Shown: positions 33,650 through 47,400, counted from the first letter of the stretch. The stretch: DNA of 64,000 nucleotides from Monarcha castaneiventris obscurior (GCA_026261815.1 JAMPIT010000059.1:22120001-22184000), one strand, 5' to 3'. The notes: generated from the letters alone by a model not told the origin. A program made the numbers and translations.

Positions 33650-36600
33650 GTGAAATCTGGCCCATCAGTCACTACATAGCTTACACACAGAAATATGCTA
33701 GCAATGCACTGCTCAGCCACTTCAAAACGCAGCAAAACAAACTGCATCAGCTGCTGAACACAGACTGATATCAGGGAAGTTCCTGGGTTAAGAAAACAAT
33801 GCACACAGACTCCTCCTCTTGACTACAATGACTCTGAGAATAAATTATGTATCATTGTTAAATAAATCACAGCTCATTACTAAGTCATATAATTCGCCTT
33901 CATAAGAAAAAACAAAAGCATCATGTACTAGTAAGAATAAATCTCTGTGCACAACAGTACTTTTCTTCTGCATTTCTATAATTAACATTCATGACTCCCC
34001 TCTAATACTAATTTCATACACTCATTAAATTCCTACCAAATGCTTAGATAGATCTTAATTCCTGCAGGGTGAGCACCATCACTCTGATGGTAAAGGTCAA
34101 ATTTTGATCTTACATCAAAATGATGCCTTGGAAGCCCTGAGTTAAACTGAGATAATATGAACAAAACTGAACCAAATAGCTTCATATATTGGTAATCAGC
34201 CAGTAGCAGCTGTACTACTGGAGCAAAGTGAGTTATCTGCCAATTCTTGAGCAGGTATGTGGCCTCCACATGAAGAACCAAGGCTCGTGAAGCCAGAGGA
34301 TTATGTTTAGATAGCTTCTATACTACTTTCACTAAAGTACATTTTCTCAGGCAGACTATATATGGTCAGGGAGCATTATCTGGCTGATGCATGTTTAATA
34401 ATGTAGGTCTCCACATTAAGGCAAAAAGAGTTTTTGTTAGAAGCAGCACTAACCAAAACTAATGAATTTAGGGGCACATTTCATTCCAAGCAGGACTGAA
34501 CCCTACATGACAGGGTTTTGTGACGCTAGTGCCTTGTACAACAATTTCTACCAAACACTGAAGAGGGTGAGAAAGGAGTTCAAAACTTCTAGGTGATCTT
34601 AGAGAAGAAACAATAGGGACAGTCACTGAACTTTCCCTTCTTGTTTCCAGCTAACCCTGTCAAAGCAATCCCAATCATTTAAGATCGTTTTCTTCTTTAT
34701 CCAAAATAAAAGTTTAGCTTATTAATACACAAAATTTTCAACTATTTATTCTGCTGAAAGTACATGCAGATTTAATTTCTTATCAACCTGATAATGCTCT
34801 GGTCTCTGCTGTCATATTCAGAAGCCCCACCCATTGTGTTGTGCACCACAGGAGAACTGCATCAATGATGATAATCCAAACAGCATTTTTCCTACACACA
34901 CAAGTTGCTGCACGCTTTCAGAAAACACATCCTGCTAGCTTCACACCAGAAAGGATAAAGACAGGTTCCAAGCAAAGCCACACAGCAAAAATTTTACATA
35001 AAGTATTTCATCTACTAAAACAATATTGTTTATTTAAATAATTTACTAGTTGTACAGCTAAGACATTACTGCAAAATTCATGCATGAAGCCCTGAGGGAG
35101 TTGGGAGCTTTCATCTACATGGCCTGTTTTGAAATCTGGCATGAGATGAGTGCTGCTGAATAAAATTTGTCACAAGGCATTTTTGCTACATAGTTTTGCA
35201 TCACTGAAATAATTTTTTCACCTATAGGCAGTTGTATTAAATCTGATTAATATGGCCATTTCCACTACACTGTCAGGTTCTAGTGAAACATGAATTTTCA
35301 GTGGTTCAAGAACCAGAGCTGTCAACTATAATTTAAAACTGCACCCAAATAATGACACAACATTACTTCAGTATTTCAAAGATACCTTAAAAGAAGACTC
35401 CTTAATAAAATACCCACTCTTTGCATGAGCAAAGTCCCATAAGAAACACCCACTAATTAATAATTTATATCCCTAGAAGAATTACTAAGAAGCCTCAGAT
35501 TTCAGACTCCAAATTGAGCTACAGCCCCAGAGGCAAACTGCAGGTTAATTTACTGTAAGAGAGTCTCACCATTTTCATTAAGCATGTTATCTAGAGAGAG
35601 ATTTGAGAGAGAACTGATGACTTCCAGGCTATAAAGCACTTGACTCCCAAGAACCTACCATTCTGTCAAATCTCTTAGTATCATCTAAGAAAAAGACAAG
35701 AGCAGAATAGCTTATTGCTCCATGTCAGAGCTGCCCAAACTTTTTACTTCTGTCATGCATGTTTCCTCCTTACTGACTCTATTCTGAATAGGAAGCACAA
35801 TTCATGCTGACAATGTAATTGCTTAATTATTGCCTGCTTACCTTCCAAAACAAACTAATCCAAAAGAAATCAGAGGAGAACAAAAGCAACTGATGGCATC
35901 TCATGAGCCAGAGCACTGAAAACAGTGGGAAACCCAAATAGAATAATGATCAAAATATATTTTTCTAGTACCAGTGCCACAAAATTCATAAAAAGTTAAA
36001 AGGAAACTTTCAGATTAGCATTTGGTAGTTTGTACTCATGTCTTCTGCTTCACTTCCTCCCCCATCTTACTCCGTGGCAATATTTGTCTGGTAAAACTTT
36101 AGCAACCACAGATGCATAATGATGTGAAAGAAAGTTTATTCCTGGGCAACCTGAGTATGGTAATAACAGTCACTACTGGTGTCCTGCAAGACTTTGACCA
36201 CAGCAGGACACATCAGGAGCAGCATCTTCAGTTCCATCCTCAGATAGAATCTCCATCCAACCACCACTGCCCATTGAGGGCCAAATGGGAATATAATTCT
36301 TTTGTGCTAGGTGCTTCAGAGAGAACACACTCTACCCACTCCCCATTTTTGGCCAGTAGCAGTCTGGGCTAAGTTTGAACTGCTGTTTTAAAGACAGAGC
36401 TAACCCCACCCAAAATACAGTTAATTTTCCTATTTCTTCAATTCATGTTAAACAAGAAAGGTAAGCCCTGAACTCTTTGTTCTTCAATGTGCAGGACTAC
36501 TTTGCACATGTGTCTTGCTTATATCTTCTCTCAGGATGTAGAGAGCATTACTTACAGTAATATTCTTTTCAAGTTCTGCTGTTTGCAGACTCATTCTCAT

Positions 36601-39600
36601 TTAACATTTAATCAAAGTTTCTAAAAGAAGCAGCAGCTGAGTAATTCTCCATTCTCTTATCACACACATAGGTTTAAGCTTTTCAAAGAGTCAGCTCTGC
36701 AAACTGAACTAGTCTGAATGTGAAGCTGCATTTGGTTTTTATTGTACAACCTTCAGGAAAGGCTGAGTAAGTTAACATTACTCTCCAAGAAGTACTCATG
36801 CAATTCCTTTGAAAGCCATAATCAATGGTTGCCTATTAAATACATTTCTGCCAGAAATTCATTATTTGACTAGTATAATAAAAAATTTGGTAAGACATGC
36901 CGGACTAAAATATCTTTCACACAATACTTTAACTCAGTGATACTTCAGCATGAGAGGTAAATAACTTTTGAAAAACACTGTCCTCTTTCTTTAAAGCAAT
37001 GCCACAACCAATACCACGTCCAGCAACATGCATATGGCATAATACCTACCTGTTCTGTGTTCTGTTTCAAAGCAGACCCTGCATCAAGACATTTCCATCT
37101 TTGCTGCCAACAGTTGCAAAAACAATATAACACCAGACCTTCTCATTCCAAAATCCTTCTCCCAAGTGGGACAAAGGATTTCCAGGCTTCAGTGTGAGGG
37201 ACCAGCAGGTAACACTGTTTCTGGAGCAAGGCTCTCAGTGGAAGTCTCAGTCTGAAATGGACCCACTTCTGTGGAGAGTGGGAGGATTTGAAGAAACCAG
37301 GCAAATGGTATTTGACCTTTGCTCTTAAAGCAAGCAGAAAAAAACCCAAAAGCCTCAAACTCACTGGGTGGCACATGTAGACCCTTTATGCAAAGCTTTG
37401 TTTTTCTCCTTCAGTAATGCTTGAACGGTCAGAGAAAGCAACATGCCAGAAAGAAGTTTTATTGTCCAGCTATCCGACACTGCACGCTCCCTGGAGGCTT
37501 CCTCTCAGATTATCATGTTGTGCTTAGTTGGGTCACAACATGTTTCTGTAAAATATTTCACTATACTTGGAGAAAAGCCTTAACAGCAGCCTTAGGGAAA
37601 ACCACCATGAATAAATGCCAGGCTGCGTTTCCTAAAAAGTGGCAAATATGAAGTGAACTTGATTGGCAGTGTTTGAAACACCCCATGAACTGATAGACTG
37701 GCAGTCCTTGAGTCAAACACAGCCAAGTACCTCCAAGCACTGTGCAGTTATCAAGCCCTGAGATAATTATCACTGCTAGATTATGTCAGTGCAACCAATA
37801 AAAAGTTTATTTGAAGCTTCTGTTTACATAGAACCCCTAAGGTATTCTCATTCTGAAGAGGTTGTTCAAAAATGGTGTCAACACAGCTTCAACATTAACA
37901 TTAAGAGATACATTTTCAAGCAGGGCTTCTCTGACCTGACCTAATAAAATAACTTATCCACAAACGCAAGCAATATTTATAGAATCCCTATGCGATCTTA
38001 AAACAAGAGTCATTATTTTTCCATACTTGCAAAAGAGAATTGATATTTATTTTAAATACCTAAATGCATCCTCCCTCTTTTTCTCTGCAAGAACAGCCAG
38101 TTATTTTCACAGCTGAAAGCAATAATTTCTAAATGGGAAAATATTTCCAAACAAGAAACTTCTGATTATCACCAAGCTGCTCAATTGTTATTTCGTTTGG
38201 ATTTTTTTGTTCCCCTCCTCTACAACAAACCATCTGCAAAAAGGGTGGAATTTAGGTGTGTGCAAGAACACATATTTACAGGCAATAAGCTCCTCAAAGC
38301 ATGTATGGTTTCTCCAAAAAGCACCATTAATACAGCTCACATTAGGCGCCACAAGTGTGCTTACGATGGGAAAAATAATTTTCTCCTAGCACTTGGGAGT
38401 GGAATGGGAATATCTTTCAAAATCTTACCTATTGAGTCATAGCAATGATCATGTTCTTCATAAAAGACACAAATCAGAGGCTAGTTTCTGCAAGAACCAC
38501 CTTTCCCCTAAATGTTCTTAAAGGTGGAATTCTGCTAACTGGAAAGATTAGTGCTGGTTTTATACAGGCTCTTCTCCTCTGCTGGTTCCAAGTCTGTTCT
38601 CAGAAGCAACCACCAAGCAGTAACCATACAGCCAAAGACTACCTAGAGTAAGCCAAATTTCTTCTCACAGTCTTGTGCCTACACAGCTGTAAATATTCTG
38701 AACTGCATTCATATCAGAGAAATGGCAGATGATTCCTGGGCTAGTCTATTACTGAAATACTTGAAAACTTGGACAAGATGTATCAGAGGCAAAGGCTTGA
38801 AGGATGAAAGCAAATCTGATAGAGCACAGAATATCATAAAATACAGATCCATTAATATCATAGAAAAATCAGAATCCATGTAGCCGTCCAGGAAATAACC
38901 AGAAAGTTACATTAATTACAGCCCTTTTCTCTGCTTGACATTTCACCACAATACAATGACTACTTTTTCAGCTGCTAGTAGGACTTATACTAGATTTTCC
39001 TAAATTGAACAGAATGATAGCAAAGTGAATCAAGTTAAGTGACTATACAATCTTGAACTGTTGCTTTTCCACTACATGCCAGAGAAGAACACAACCCCAT
39101 TTTCACAAAAAATGTTCCAGGCAGATTACAGATATTTACAGATGCACCCAGCAAGAAAACCATAATGGGCTGGGTTGTTACCTCTTTCTTTCTAGAGGGA
39201 AAAGATGAAAATAGTGGAAAGATTCCTCCCCACCCAAGAAAACCCCATCATGGCAAGTTGGTGGACTAGATTCTTGTATTTAAGTCCTAGAGGGCATAAT
39301 GTCCTCAAAAGTGGCAGAATTGACTCTAAGGAAAAAATGCAGTAGTAGAAAATGCAGCTTACTATTTTTCTGTCAGGTCAGTTTAATGAGTAACATTAAC
39401 ACCTACAAGTCATGTCTGGCTGAAGTCTTTCAGTGTTTTTATCCCTTTTTCCTCATTGTCATAAAATGGTTATTATACAAGAGTATATATAATTTTACAT
39501 TAACAGTAGGAAAAGCAATGTCTCTGGACTAATATCTACAATACATTCCTTATCAGATCAGAAGTCCTTTCCTACAGGCACAGCCTTCACAGAGGAAATT

Positions 39601-41409
39601 GTCCAAAGAGAGTTGACAATAACTCAAGAGCTGCTATTACTGAGAAAGTCTAATTTCTTGGCTATAACCAGAGCAAATCCACCCACAATGAAATTTCACA
39701 AACTGGGTTCTTAACACACCAGTGCACATTTCCAGGCCATTAACTAGGTTCATGGCTTCAGTTCTACAAGACAAAAGAGGGTGGTATTTCAAAAGCCTAA
39801 TCACAACCACTTCTCCTCAATGCCTCTAACTATTAGTAAGAAAAGCCTGGTGACCCTCCATTCTGAAGTACTCCTATTTCAAATTCATACTCATGACAAA
39901 TGGCCACAAAGAAAAGAAACAAATTCACACTGGATGTGAATTCTCTCTACAGCTTGTACAAGGACACAACACCACTGGAGAGGGAACAGTCCATTTTTCA
40001 ACATCTACAGACATTTGGGGTTTCATTTTGGCGAGGAAAGTGTCATAGGTTTATGTGGAGTATGCATAAGTCTACCAGAAAAATCAGGAAAAGACACAAA
40101 AAAATCAAGTTATACTGTAGAACTTGGACAACTGAGACAACAGTTTAACCCAGAGGTACCCCATAGAATCCCATAGAACTGCCACCTCCTAAAGAAACCA
40201 AGTGAAACCATGGTTGTGAGGTAATGGTATGCTTGTCCTTTTCCCAAGAAATCTGGCTCTATGTAGCTTCACAAATTCCTGCACAAATTAAAATGGATGA
40301 AGAAGCAGGGGCAAGGAGCAGGGACACCACAGAGGAAAGACTCACTCTGATCAAGCCCCAGTCTTGACTTTAAAAGTTAAAAAGTAATCTTTGTCCTAGA
40401 ATGTTAGATCATAGTTAACTGTCTCTTAAAGGTGGTTGTTTTTGGGGGTAGAGGGAGCTGGGTGATGGAGACTAACACAGAGATTAAGCCCCCTCTACTT
40501 CATAAATTTTCTCAAAACCTCACAACACAGGATAATGAAAAAGAGCATAAACTTGCAGACTGGGGACAGAAAAAAACGTGAGTGAGTTAGGTATGCACAA
40601 GAGATGAAATTAATTTCTGTAGGTATAAGATGGAATGCAGACAAGAACAAAATGTTTGGAGTTTTAAGGATACAAAAGGGCACAACTGAGTACAGTAAAC
40701 ATATAAGATTTATGGGAGGGGAAAAACAGAGGCTAGGACACAAAGACAGAGAAAATAATGTTGCATTCTATTTGTCAACACCAAGCCTAAATACCTGAAA
40801 GCAGGGGTATGCTTGCCAGAGCGAATGTTTGGTGGTGGTGTGAATGGCAAGGGGAAGGAAATTCAACATGTGGAACCACTCAATAGTTTTTATACAGTTA
40901 CTGTCTTTCTCACCCTCAGTGCTCTGTGCAGAGCCCAGCAGAATTAATTTCAGCACATTTACAAGCAGGTTACTAGCCAGAGGACACATCCTAACTGGGT
41001 TAGGATAAAAGCTAGACTTCAGGAGAATTACAAGCAAATCTCCTCCACTCCACCCCATAACAAATTCTCTGTAGGGTTTTGGAGCTCAGCAGGAGCAGCT
41101 TCATATTCCTGAGTCCTGAAGGTGATCATCACTTCTTTCCTTTCCCTGCACACTAAGCAGGCAAAGAGGTTTGCCAGTGGGTACCTAGCTGTATCTTTTG
41201 TGGCACAATTGTAGCAGTACAATTACACATCAGTAAAGAAACATCCTTCTACAGCCAAGACTGCTGATGCACAACAGCCCACCCTGAGACATAACCATTA
41301 AATGGGATGCTCCCACACAAGGGTTGACCCTCATATCAACTGATCAAGTTTGATTAAACTTATGACAGCAATTCCATACTTTACACTGAGCCAAGAGACC
41401 TGTACCCAT

Positions 41410-42220
41410 CATAGAACCATAGAATATGATGAGTTGGATGGGACCATCAAGATCATTGAATTCAATTCCCAGCCCTGCACAGGGCACCCCAAGAATCACA
41501 CCATGTGCCTGACAGAATTGTCCAAATGCTTCTTGAACTCTGTGAACTCTGTCAGGCTTGGTGCTGTGACCATTTCCCTGGGAGCCTGTTCAATCATCCT
41601 CTGGGTGAAAAATCTTTCCCTGATACAAAATCTAAGCCTCCCCTGACTCAGTCTCAGACCATTTCCTTGCGTCCTGTCACTGGTCACCACAGACAAGAGA
41701 TCAGTGTCTCCCCCTCCTCTTCCATTCGTGAGGATGTTGAAGACTACAATGAGCTCTCCCCCCTCAGTCTCCTCTTCTCCAGGCTGCACAGACCAAGGGA
41801 CCTCAGCCACTCCTTATGCTGCTTCCCTTCCAGATCTTTCACCATCCTCATTGCCCTCCTTTGGATTCTCTCTAACAGCTTAATGTCTTTCTTATACTGT
41901 GGCACCCAAAACTGTCCCCAGCACTGGAGGTGAGGCCGCCCCAGTGCAGAGCAGAGCAGGACAATCCCCTCCCTTGCCTGGCTGCCGATGCTGTGCCTGA
42001 TGCCCCCAGGACAGGGCTGGCCCTCCTGGCTGCCAGGGCACTGCTGACTCATGTTCACCCTGCCATCAACCAGGACCCCCAGGTTCCTTTCTGCAGCGCT
42101 GCTCTCCATTCTCTCATTCCCCAGTCTTTACACACAATCAGAGTTGCCCCATCCCAGGTGCAGAATCCCGCCCTTTCCCTTATTAAACTTCATACAGTTG
42201 GTGATCGCCCAGCTCTCCAT
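41410..42220 (-). mobile_element. CR1 LINE, about 0.8 kb, end of ORF2 plus 3' UTR
   Basis: This is the largest repeat in the window. On the + strand it starts TCATAGAACCATAGAAT, the complement of the CR1 3' tail, continues with GGACCATCAAGATCATTGAA and CTGTCAGGCTTGGTGCTGTGACC, and ends near CATACAGTTGGTGATCGCCC at 42,220, so it is on the - strand. From 42,109 to 41,747 one - strand frame of 121 codons stays open. It encodes the C-terminal part of the CR1 reverse transcriptase, with peptides such as ERNLGVLVDG, SALGRPHL, VPQYKKDIKLLERIQRRA and LGLCSLEKRRLRG. The catalytic domain is absent (5' truncation), so the copy is dead. Similarity to the remembered consensus is clearly higher than for the other CR1 copies here, so it is probably younger. 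It is about 0.81 kb against roughly 4.5 kb for a complete CR1. Confidence 0.95.
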
Positions 42221-44304
42221 AAATAAATTGATACCAGTGCCTTTTTCACTTCCTCATGAGCCTATGTAACAAAGAACATTTTCTCAAGAAGGGCAAGTCC
42301 TCTAGATGTAAATGAGGCCCTGACCTTACTATTTACTCCTTACTAATGGGACCTCCTTCAGACTAGAAAATATGTAAAGGACCCAGTTGTTTAAAGAGAC
42401 TACACATATATATGTGTGTCTACACACACCATACCCCTTCCACACCCTCTTTCTCAAACATCAAACCATCTTCAGATACTAAGGGCATTAGAACATGAAT
42501 ACACAGGAACTTCAAAGTTAGGATACAAGTCAGTGTTGGAAAAATTTTTAAATGGGAGCAACACAGCTAAACACATCTGGTCAGGTTTTATTACACTGAT
42601 TCAATAAAAAAAGTACTGCTTCAGTCAATATGTTTGTCTGTTCAAACAACATGTTTCGGCTATTCAAGGTGAAAAGTCGTCTCTTTCAGATCCAGAAATG
42701 TAGCAAGGGAAGCATGAGGCACTCCTCTTTTTGGTGAAGAAAGAGATGCTCTCATTTTTCTCAGGGGTTAAAGAGTGATGAGTTAGTGCTACCCATGCTC
42801 TTAGTACAGTTCGTTACTTAATTAATATGAAATGTCAATTGTGGTATTGCTCATAAAGAATTTTAAATATTTTAATGTGCACAGTGAAGCAGTTTGCTAT
42901 GTTCAGTGCAAAAGTTTTAATCTACAATGCTCAATACATGAACAAACAAGACATTTATAAAAAAGGAGCACAAGACTAAGTCGTAATGCTAGGTATTTAT
43001 ACCACATAATTGTGGTGTGGCAATTGTATTTTCCAGTGTCCAAATAAAAATGTTACGTTTAAGCCTTTATAATAAAAGCTTACAAGCACTACTTTTGTCT
43101 GACATTAATACACATCTGTATTTTGCAGGTTACTTAATATTATTAAGCATAAAATATTGAGATTAATGCTGGCATGCCAAACAGGCATTTTTATGTTTAC
43201 CAGAAATACCTTATTGTTTTTGCCTACATAAGTAATGAACATAGTCTAAAGGGAAGTCAGTATTATCTAAAGCACCACTGCAGAAGACTAATTCTGAATT
43301 TGCTGAACTAGCAATCCTGTGTACTGATACTTGCACTGATAGGGATTAGTCACAGCAATATTTTAAGACATCAGAAAAAGCAGCCCCAAAACATTTGACA
43401 AAATACCTGCAAAGAGTAAGATAAGTTCACTAATATTAAGGAATAGGATAAATCATGCTTTAGGACTTGGGAAGACAAAGTAATCTGAACACACAGGAGC
43501 ACCTTCTTTTCTATAAATGACCACCCATATTAACATTGACCAAGTGATTTCTTCTGCATTGACTATGATTGAGATTGAATTATATGTTTATGAAAAGAAA
43601 ACTCTGCACCAGTGTTAAGAAAGTGCTGGCATGGCTTACAATCTTAACTAATTATCCATGCTGCAAGAATCAGCTCTGGTATTAATAACTGCATTTCCAT
43701 TTCAGGTAGGCGAGGATCAGGAAAACTACTTACAGACACAGACAAAACTAAGGGGATACAAAATCTTTTTACTTTACAGTGAGAGGTCATCTTTAGATGC
43801 TACACCATGAGTAACAGAAGAAAAACAGCTTCCACCATAGTATGACTGTATTTCTGTCAACAGCCAGCCCTGAAGACCAAAATGCAGAAAGCAAACTCAC
43901 AGCAACCATTAATCTAAAGTACAGGTGTCAAGCTTTGAATTGCTTAGCAGTTTTTCATTTGTGGGGCGGAAGGCAGGAATTAAGGCAAGAAGATTTTAAT
44001 CATAGCTCAGGAATTGCATTTTCTGTTTTGCACCTCTATGTACTCCCAAATTTGGACAAGGCAGCTACTTCCTTACCCTGAAGTCTGACCTGATGCTACC
44101 TAAGGTCCTCAACTTGACAAAAGAAAGAAATTACTGTAAAATAATTAACATTGCAGAAAAAATGTTCACATTCCAGCTAGGAAATGAGAGACCAGAAAAA
44201 GAACACAGTAGATCAAACTCATGGTTGCATTCAAGATACCAACAACATAGCAAGTCACTTAGAGTAACACACTGTGACATCATGACAATCCTTTTCAAGG
44301 TACT
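42221..44304. other. AT-rich unique sequence, candidate conserved non-coding DNA
   Basis: No gene is recognised. The segment from about 42,780 to 43,250 is smooth AT-rich sequence with homeodomain-like cores (for example TTAATTAAT at 42,818-42,826) and no repeat insertions. It has the look of vertebrate conserved non-coding elements. This is an impression from composition and motif content, not an alignment. A 16-bp palindrome lies at 42,402-42,417. Confidence 0.4.
42402..42417. repeat. 16-bp perfect palindrome, ACAC(AT)nGTGT
   Basis: ACACATATATATGTGT is self-complementary. A short TACACACACC run follows it. It is most likely a small alternating purine-pyrimidine simple repeat. Confidence 0.8.
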
Positions 44305-44488
44305 TGTGAGCACTGGAACAGGCTGCCCAGGAAAGTGGTGGAGTCACCATCCCTGAAGGTACTTCCAAAGACTTAAAAGACTTAGCTGCCTAGGGACACA
44401 GTTTAGTGGCAGACTTGGTAGTGCTGGGCTAAGTGGTTGGACTCAATGATTTTAAAGGTCTTTTTCAAACTAAATGATTCTATGATTT
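44305..44488 (+). mobile_element. CR1 LINE, short 3'-end fragment with intact tail
   Basis: The fragment reads GAGCACTGGAACAGGCTGCCC, then GTGGTGGAGTCACCATCCCTG, then TTTAGTGGCAGACTTGG, then GGTTGGACTCAATGATTTTA, and ends AATGATTCTATGATTT. This is the typical 3' end of one of the main avian CR1 subfamilies (the GTGGTGGAGTCACC type). About 185 bp remain, strongly 5'-truncated, with the tandem ATTCTATG-type tail still clear. It has no coding capacity and lies in otherwise unique sequence. Confidence 0.95.
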
Positions 44489-47400
44489 AAAGGTAAAACA
44501 AACAGTGGAATTTTCCCACCACAACTTAATGACTGGTGTGGGGGGAAAGGGGATGGACTCCAAAAGACAACAAAGGCACAGTTGTGCATTCCTCTCTCTA
44601 ATACAATATGTTGTTTGAAGTGAATGCATCCTCATTTAAGATTTGCAAACAAAAGGCCCCATACAACATATGGGACATGCAGTGAGATTTCAGCTAAAAT
44701 ACAGCAAACAGTACATGTAGAGATGCTGGCAGAATTAATCTCATCATATACAGCCATGGAATCCTAGATCTATTTTGGATGTATCGTCAATTTAAGATGT
44801 ATGTACTGGCCAGTTTTGTTTTCTTTTTCAGTTTGCAAGACTCAATTTCCTCACTGGGAAGCTAGCTGATCACATGGAAAAGCCAATAATTAAACTCAGT
44901 CTTCAGAGTTAGTACATATATCCAATTTTTTATCTTTTTCTGCTTAACCTTGACCTTAAAAATTGAATTGATTAAATACTCCTTTGACAGTGAATGCACC
45001 ATATTCAATCACATTTTTTTTTTTCCTGGTTAAAGTCAGCATTGTATTCAGAGCCTATGCGAAATGGCTCTTTCACATTTAAGAAAAAAATACTTAACAA
45101 CCAATTTTGTATCTTTGGGCTTAATTTTAACTTTTGGAACCTTCAATATTTAACTAGTACATAACATGGGAGGAAAGCTGTATTTACATTTCACTAAAGA
45201 AAATATATTCCAAATTCAATTCTGCATCTGTATCATAAACCTGATGGAAGCATATTTACACACCCATAAAACTGTTACAGTGCAGTAGTTCCTTACTGCA
45301 TCTTGATACGAATGAATAACAATATCTGCAATAGATAACAAAGAAATAATTTTTTTCTTGAGAGATTTTAGCAACATTTCCCACGAAGTGATTTTATATT
45401 AATTACAATATTACAGAATATCAAAACTTTGCTTGTATGGATGCTCTCAGTTACTCTTAAGTTAAGGAGGCCTATCACTTAGCAGTTTGAAATTGTTGCC
45501 TTTTGACCCATGAGTGAAAATATATTGAAAAGTATGTTTTAAACAACTTTGGATTTACTGAACAAATATCATTCAAGTCAAATTGATGGTGTAATATCAT
45601 ATTCAGGTTCTCTTTATTTTTTGTGTTTGCTAAAAAAACCCTTACTATTAGAAACATTTAGATGTCATGGAGAGTGACTTCGATTTGAAAAGAAACAAAA
45701 ATAATATCTTAAGATACCCACAAGTTTATAGGCAACTATATATTCTATGAAACTTGTGTCCCACAGTCTTTGACGTAATCAAAGATTTAATGTAAAGAAA
45801 ATAATTGGTATTAATAATTTAAGCTTGCTTCTTGCAAATTTTCAGGGCTGTGTTCATTCTTTAGACCTGTTTCTAAACTAACTGAAGTGGCAATAATATT
45901 ATGATAATACAATTAAACCAAATGCAGGTGGCTTACATTTGCCTAATTAAGAGTGATCGATAATCTCAACATTCAGTTCCAGCCTAAGTCATACAGTGCT
46001 ACCCAAATGAGTCTCTCCTTTGGCCTTTGACTGAATCCTTTAAAAAGAAACATTTGGCCTCAGATTTTATCAGGAACATCTACTTCTTTACAGTCAACTT
46101 GGTACTTCACTTTTCAGGGAGAAATTCCTATACCCTCTCTTCCACTTCCCCAAACTCTCCTTGGCGTGTTTGCTGATAAGTCATTTGCTCATAGCCTTCT
46201 TGTTAAGAAAACTTAAACTCTGAGGTCCCATCACTCCGGAGCTGGAATCTAGGGAACAGTAAAGTGGGGAAAGGTTTGTTCTGTCCACAACTATGAAACT
46301 TTAGTGGACTGACCACTGGAGCTTAAAGCTGACAAATTTACCCTCTTGAGTAAAGCGGTAACTTACAGGTAGGGAAAGACCATAAAGGCTATATAACAAG
46401 ATAAAATACTGGAATTAAGGGAAAGCATCTCACATCTACCTCTACGTCCTTAGGCAGCTTACTGTAAAAGCCTAGATTCTCTCCACTTATCTGAAGGAAC
46501 AACTATAAGGATAAATGTTGCTTAACTTTAGAGACATCATGATGGATGGGCAAAGAACCAAAATGTAACATGTTCAGGTAAGATGTAAAAATAGTCCACA
46601 TTCTCTCTTGAAAAACATGTTATCCAAACTAGCTTGTGTTCACAGAACTCTAAAAGCAGGCATCCGCATTCTGCGTGAAACAGCGCTGTTGCCGATGCTT
46701 AAACTCTTGTTAAATCTCTCCCATTTTATAGCTAATCACATTTTTATAGCAGGCATGAAGCACTCTACAAGGCCCTTGCTGAGCTGTTCCTGTAAATCAA
46801 AACCTTATTCCATCTTTCTGCTTGCTGGCAGCAGAGCAAGGTTACTTTTACCATTTATGGTTATAAAACACATCCAACTTTTTCCCCCCTTCAGTTGCTG
46901 CCTTTTTTCCACTATTCTTTCCTTCTCTGTCTCACTCCAAGAAAGATATTCCAAGTTCAGCTAAACAACTTCAGAACTCATCTATAACCTTTTTCTTGTC
47001 TCCCAGTACACTTACAACCTCATGAAAACATCTAATGAGAAGACAGTGAAACATTAAAACAGTATTTAGGTCAGGAGCCTCCTTCCGACCTCAAGCCACA
47101 CGAAACAAACAAAAGCCACACAAGAACAGCAGGAGCTCAGAAGCTCTGTATGATAAGTTATCACTATATGGCCCACACGTATATCAGCTCACAAAATAAG
47201 GCCCAGATCAGACTGGAGGCACTCAGAATGATATTTATAACACCCTGATATAAACACTCAGCTCAACATGTGAGCAAGAAGGCTGAAGAAACACAGTTAA
47301 ATCTTACTGTTTGACCCACATACAAGCAGCCACCACATTTGCAATAAAGCAAGCTTAAGAATGAGGGAGGAAAACAATTCCTAGATTTAGATATGCTGTC

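Larger units (their letters stand above)
26201..41409. other. Long unique non-coding stretch, no gene found
   Basis: Fifteen kilobases without a recognisable gene or full repeat. Small features inside it are annotated separately: a 20-bp tandem duplication (28,082), A-rich tracts (29,013; 29,876; 33,482), a short TG run (33,636) and a 14-bp palindrome (32,234). Reading frames are at most about 106 codons and none is recognised. Parts such as 32,690-33,000 are smooth AT-rich sequence free of repeats and could be conserved, but I cannot test that. Confidence 0.55.

Noticed and set aside
41505..41933. 142-codon + strand frame.
   Set aside because: It is antisense to the CR1 copy on the - strand; the genuine signal is the reverse-transcriptase frame opposite.
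43110..43135. TATTTTGCAG followed by GTTACTTAAT looks like a splice acceptor.
   Set aside because: The downstream sequence meets stop codons quickly in the frames I followed and no donor-bounded exon can be drawn.
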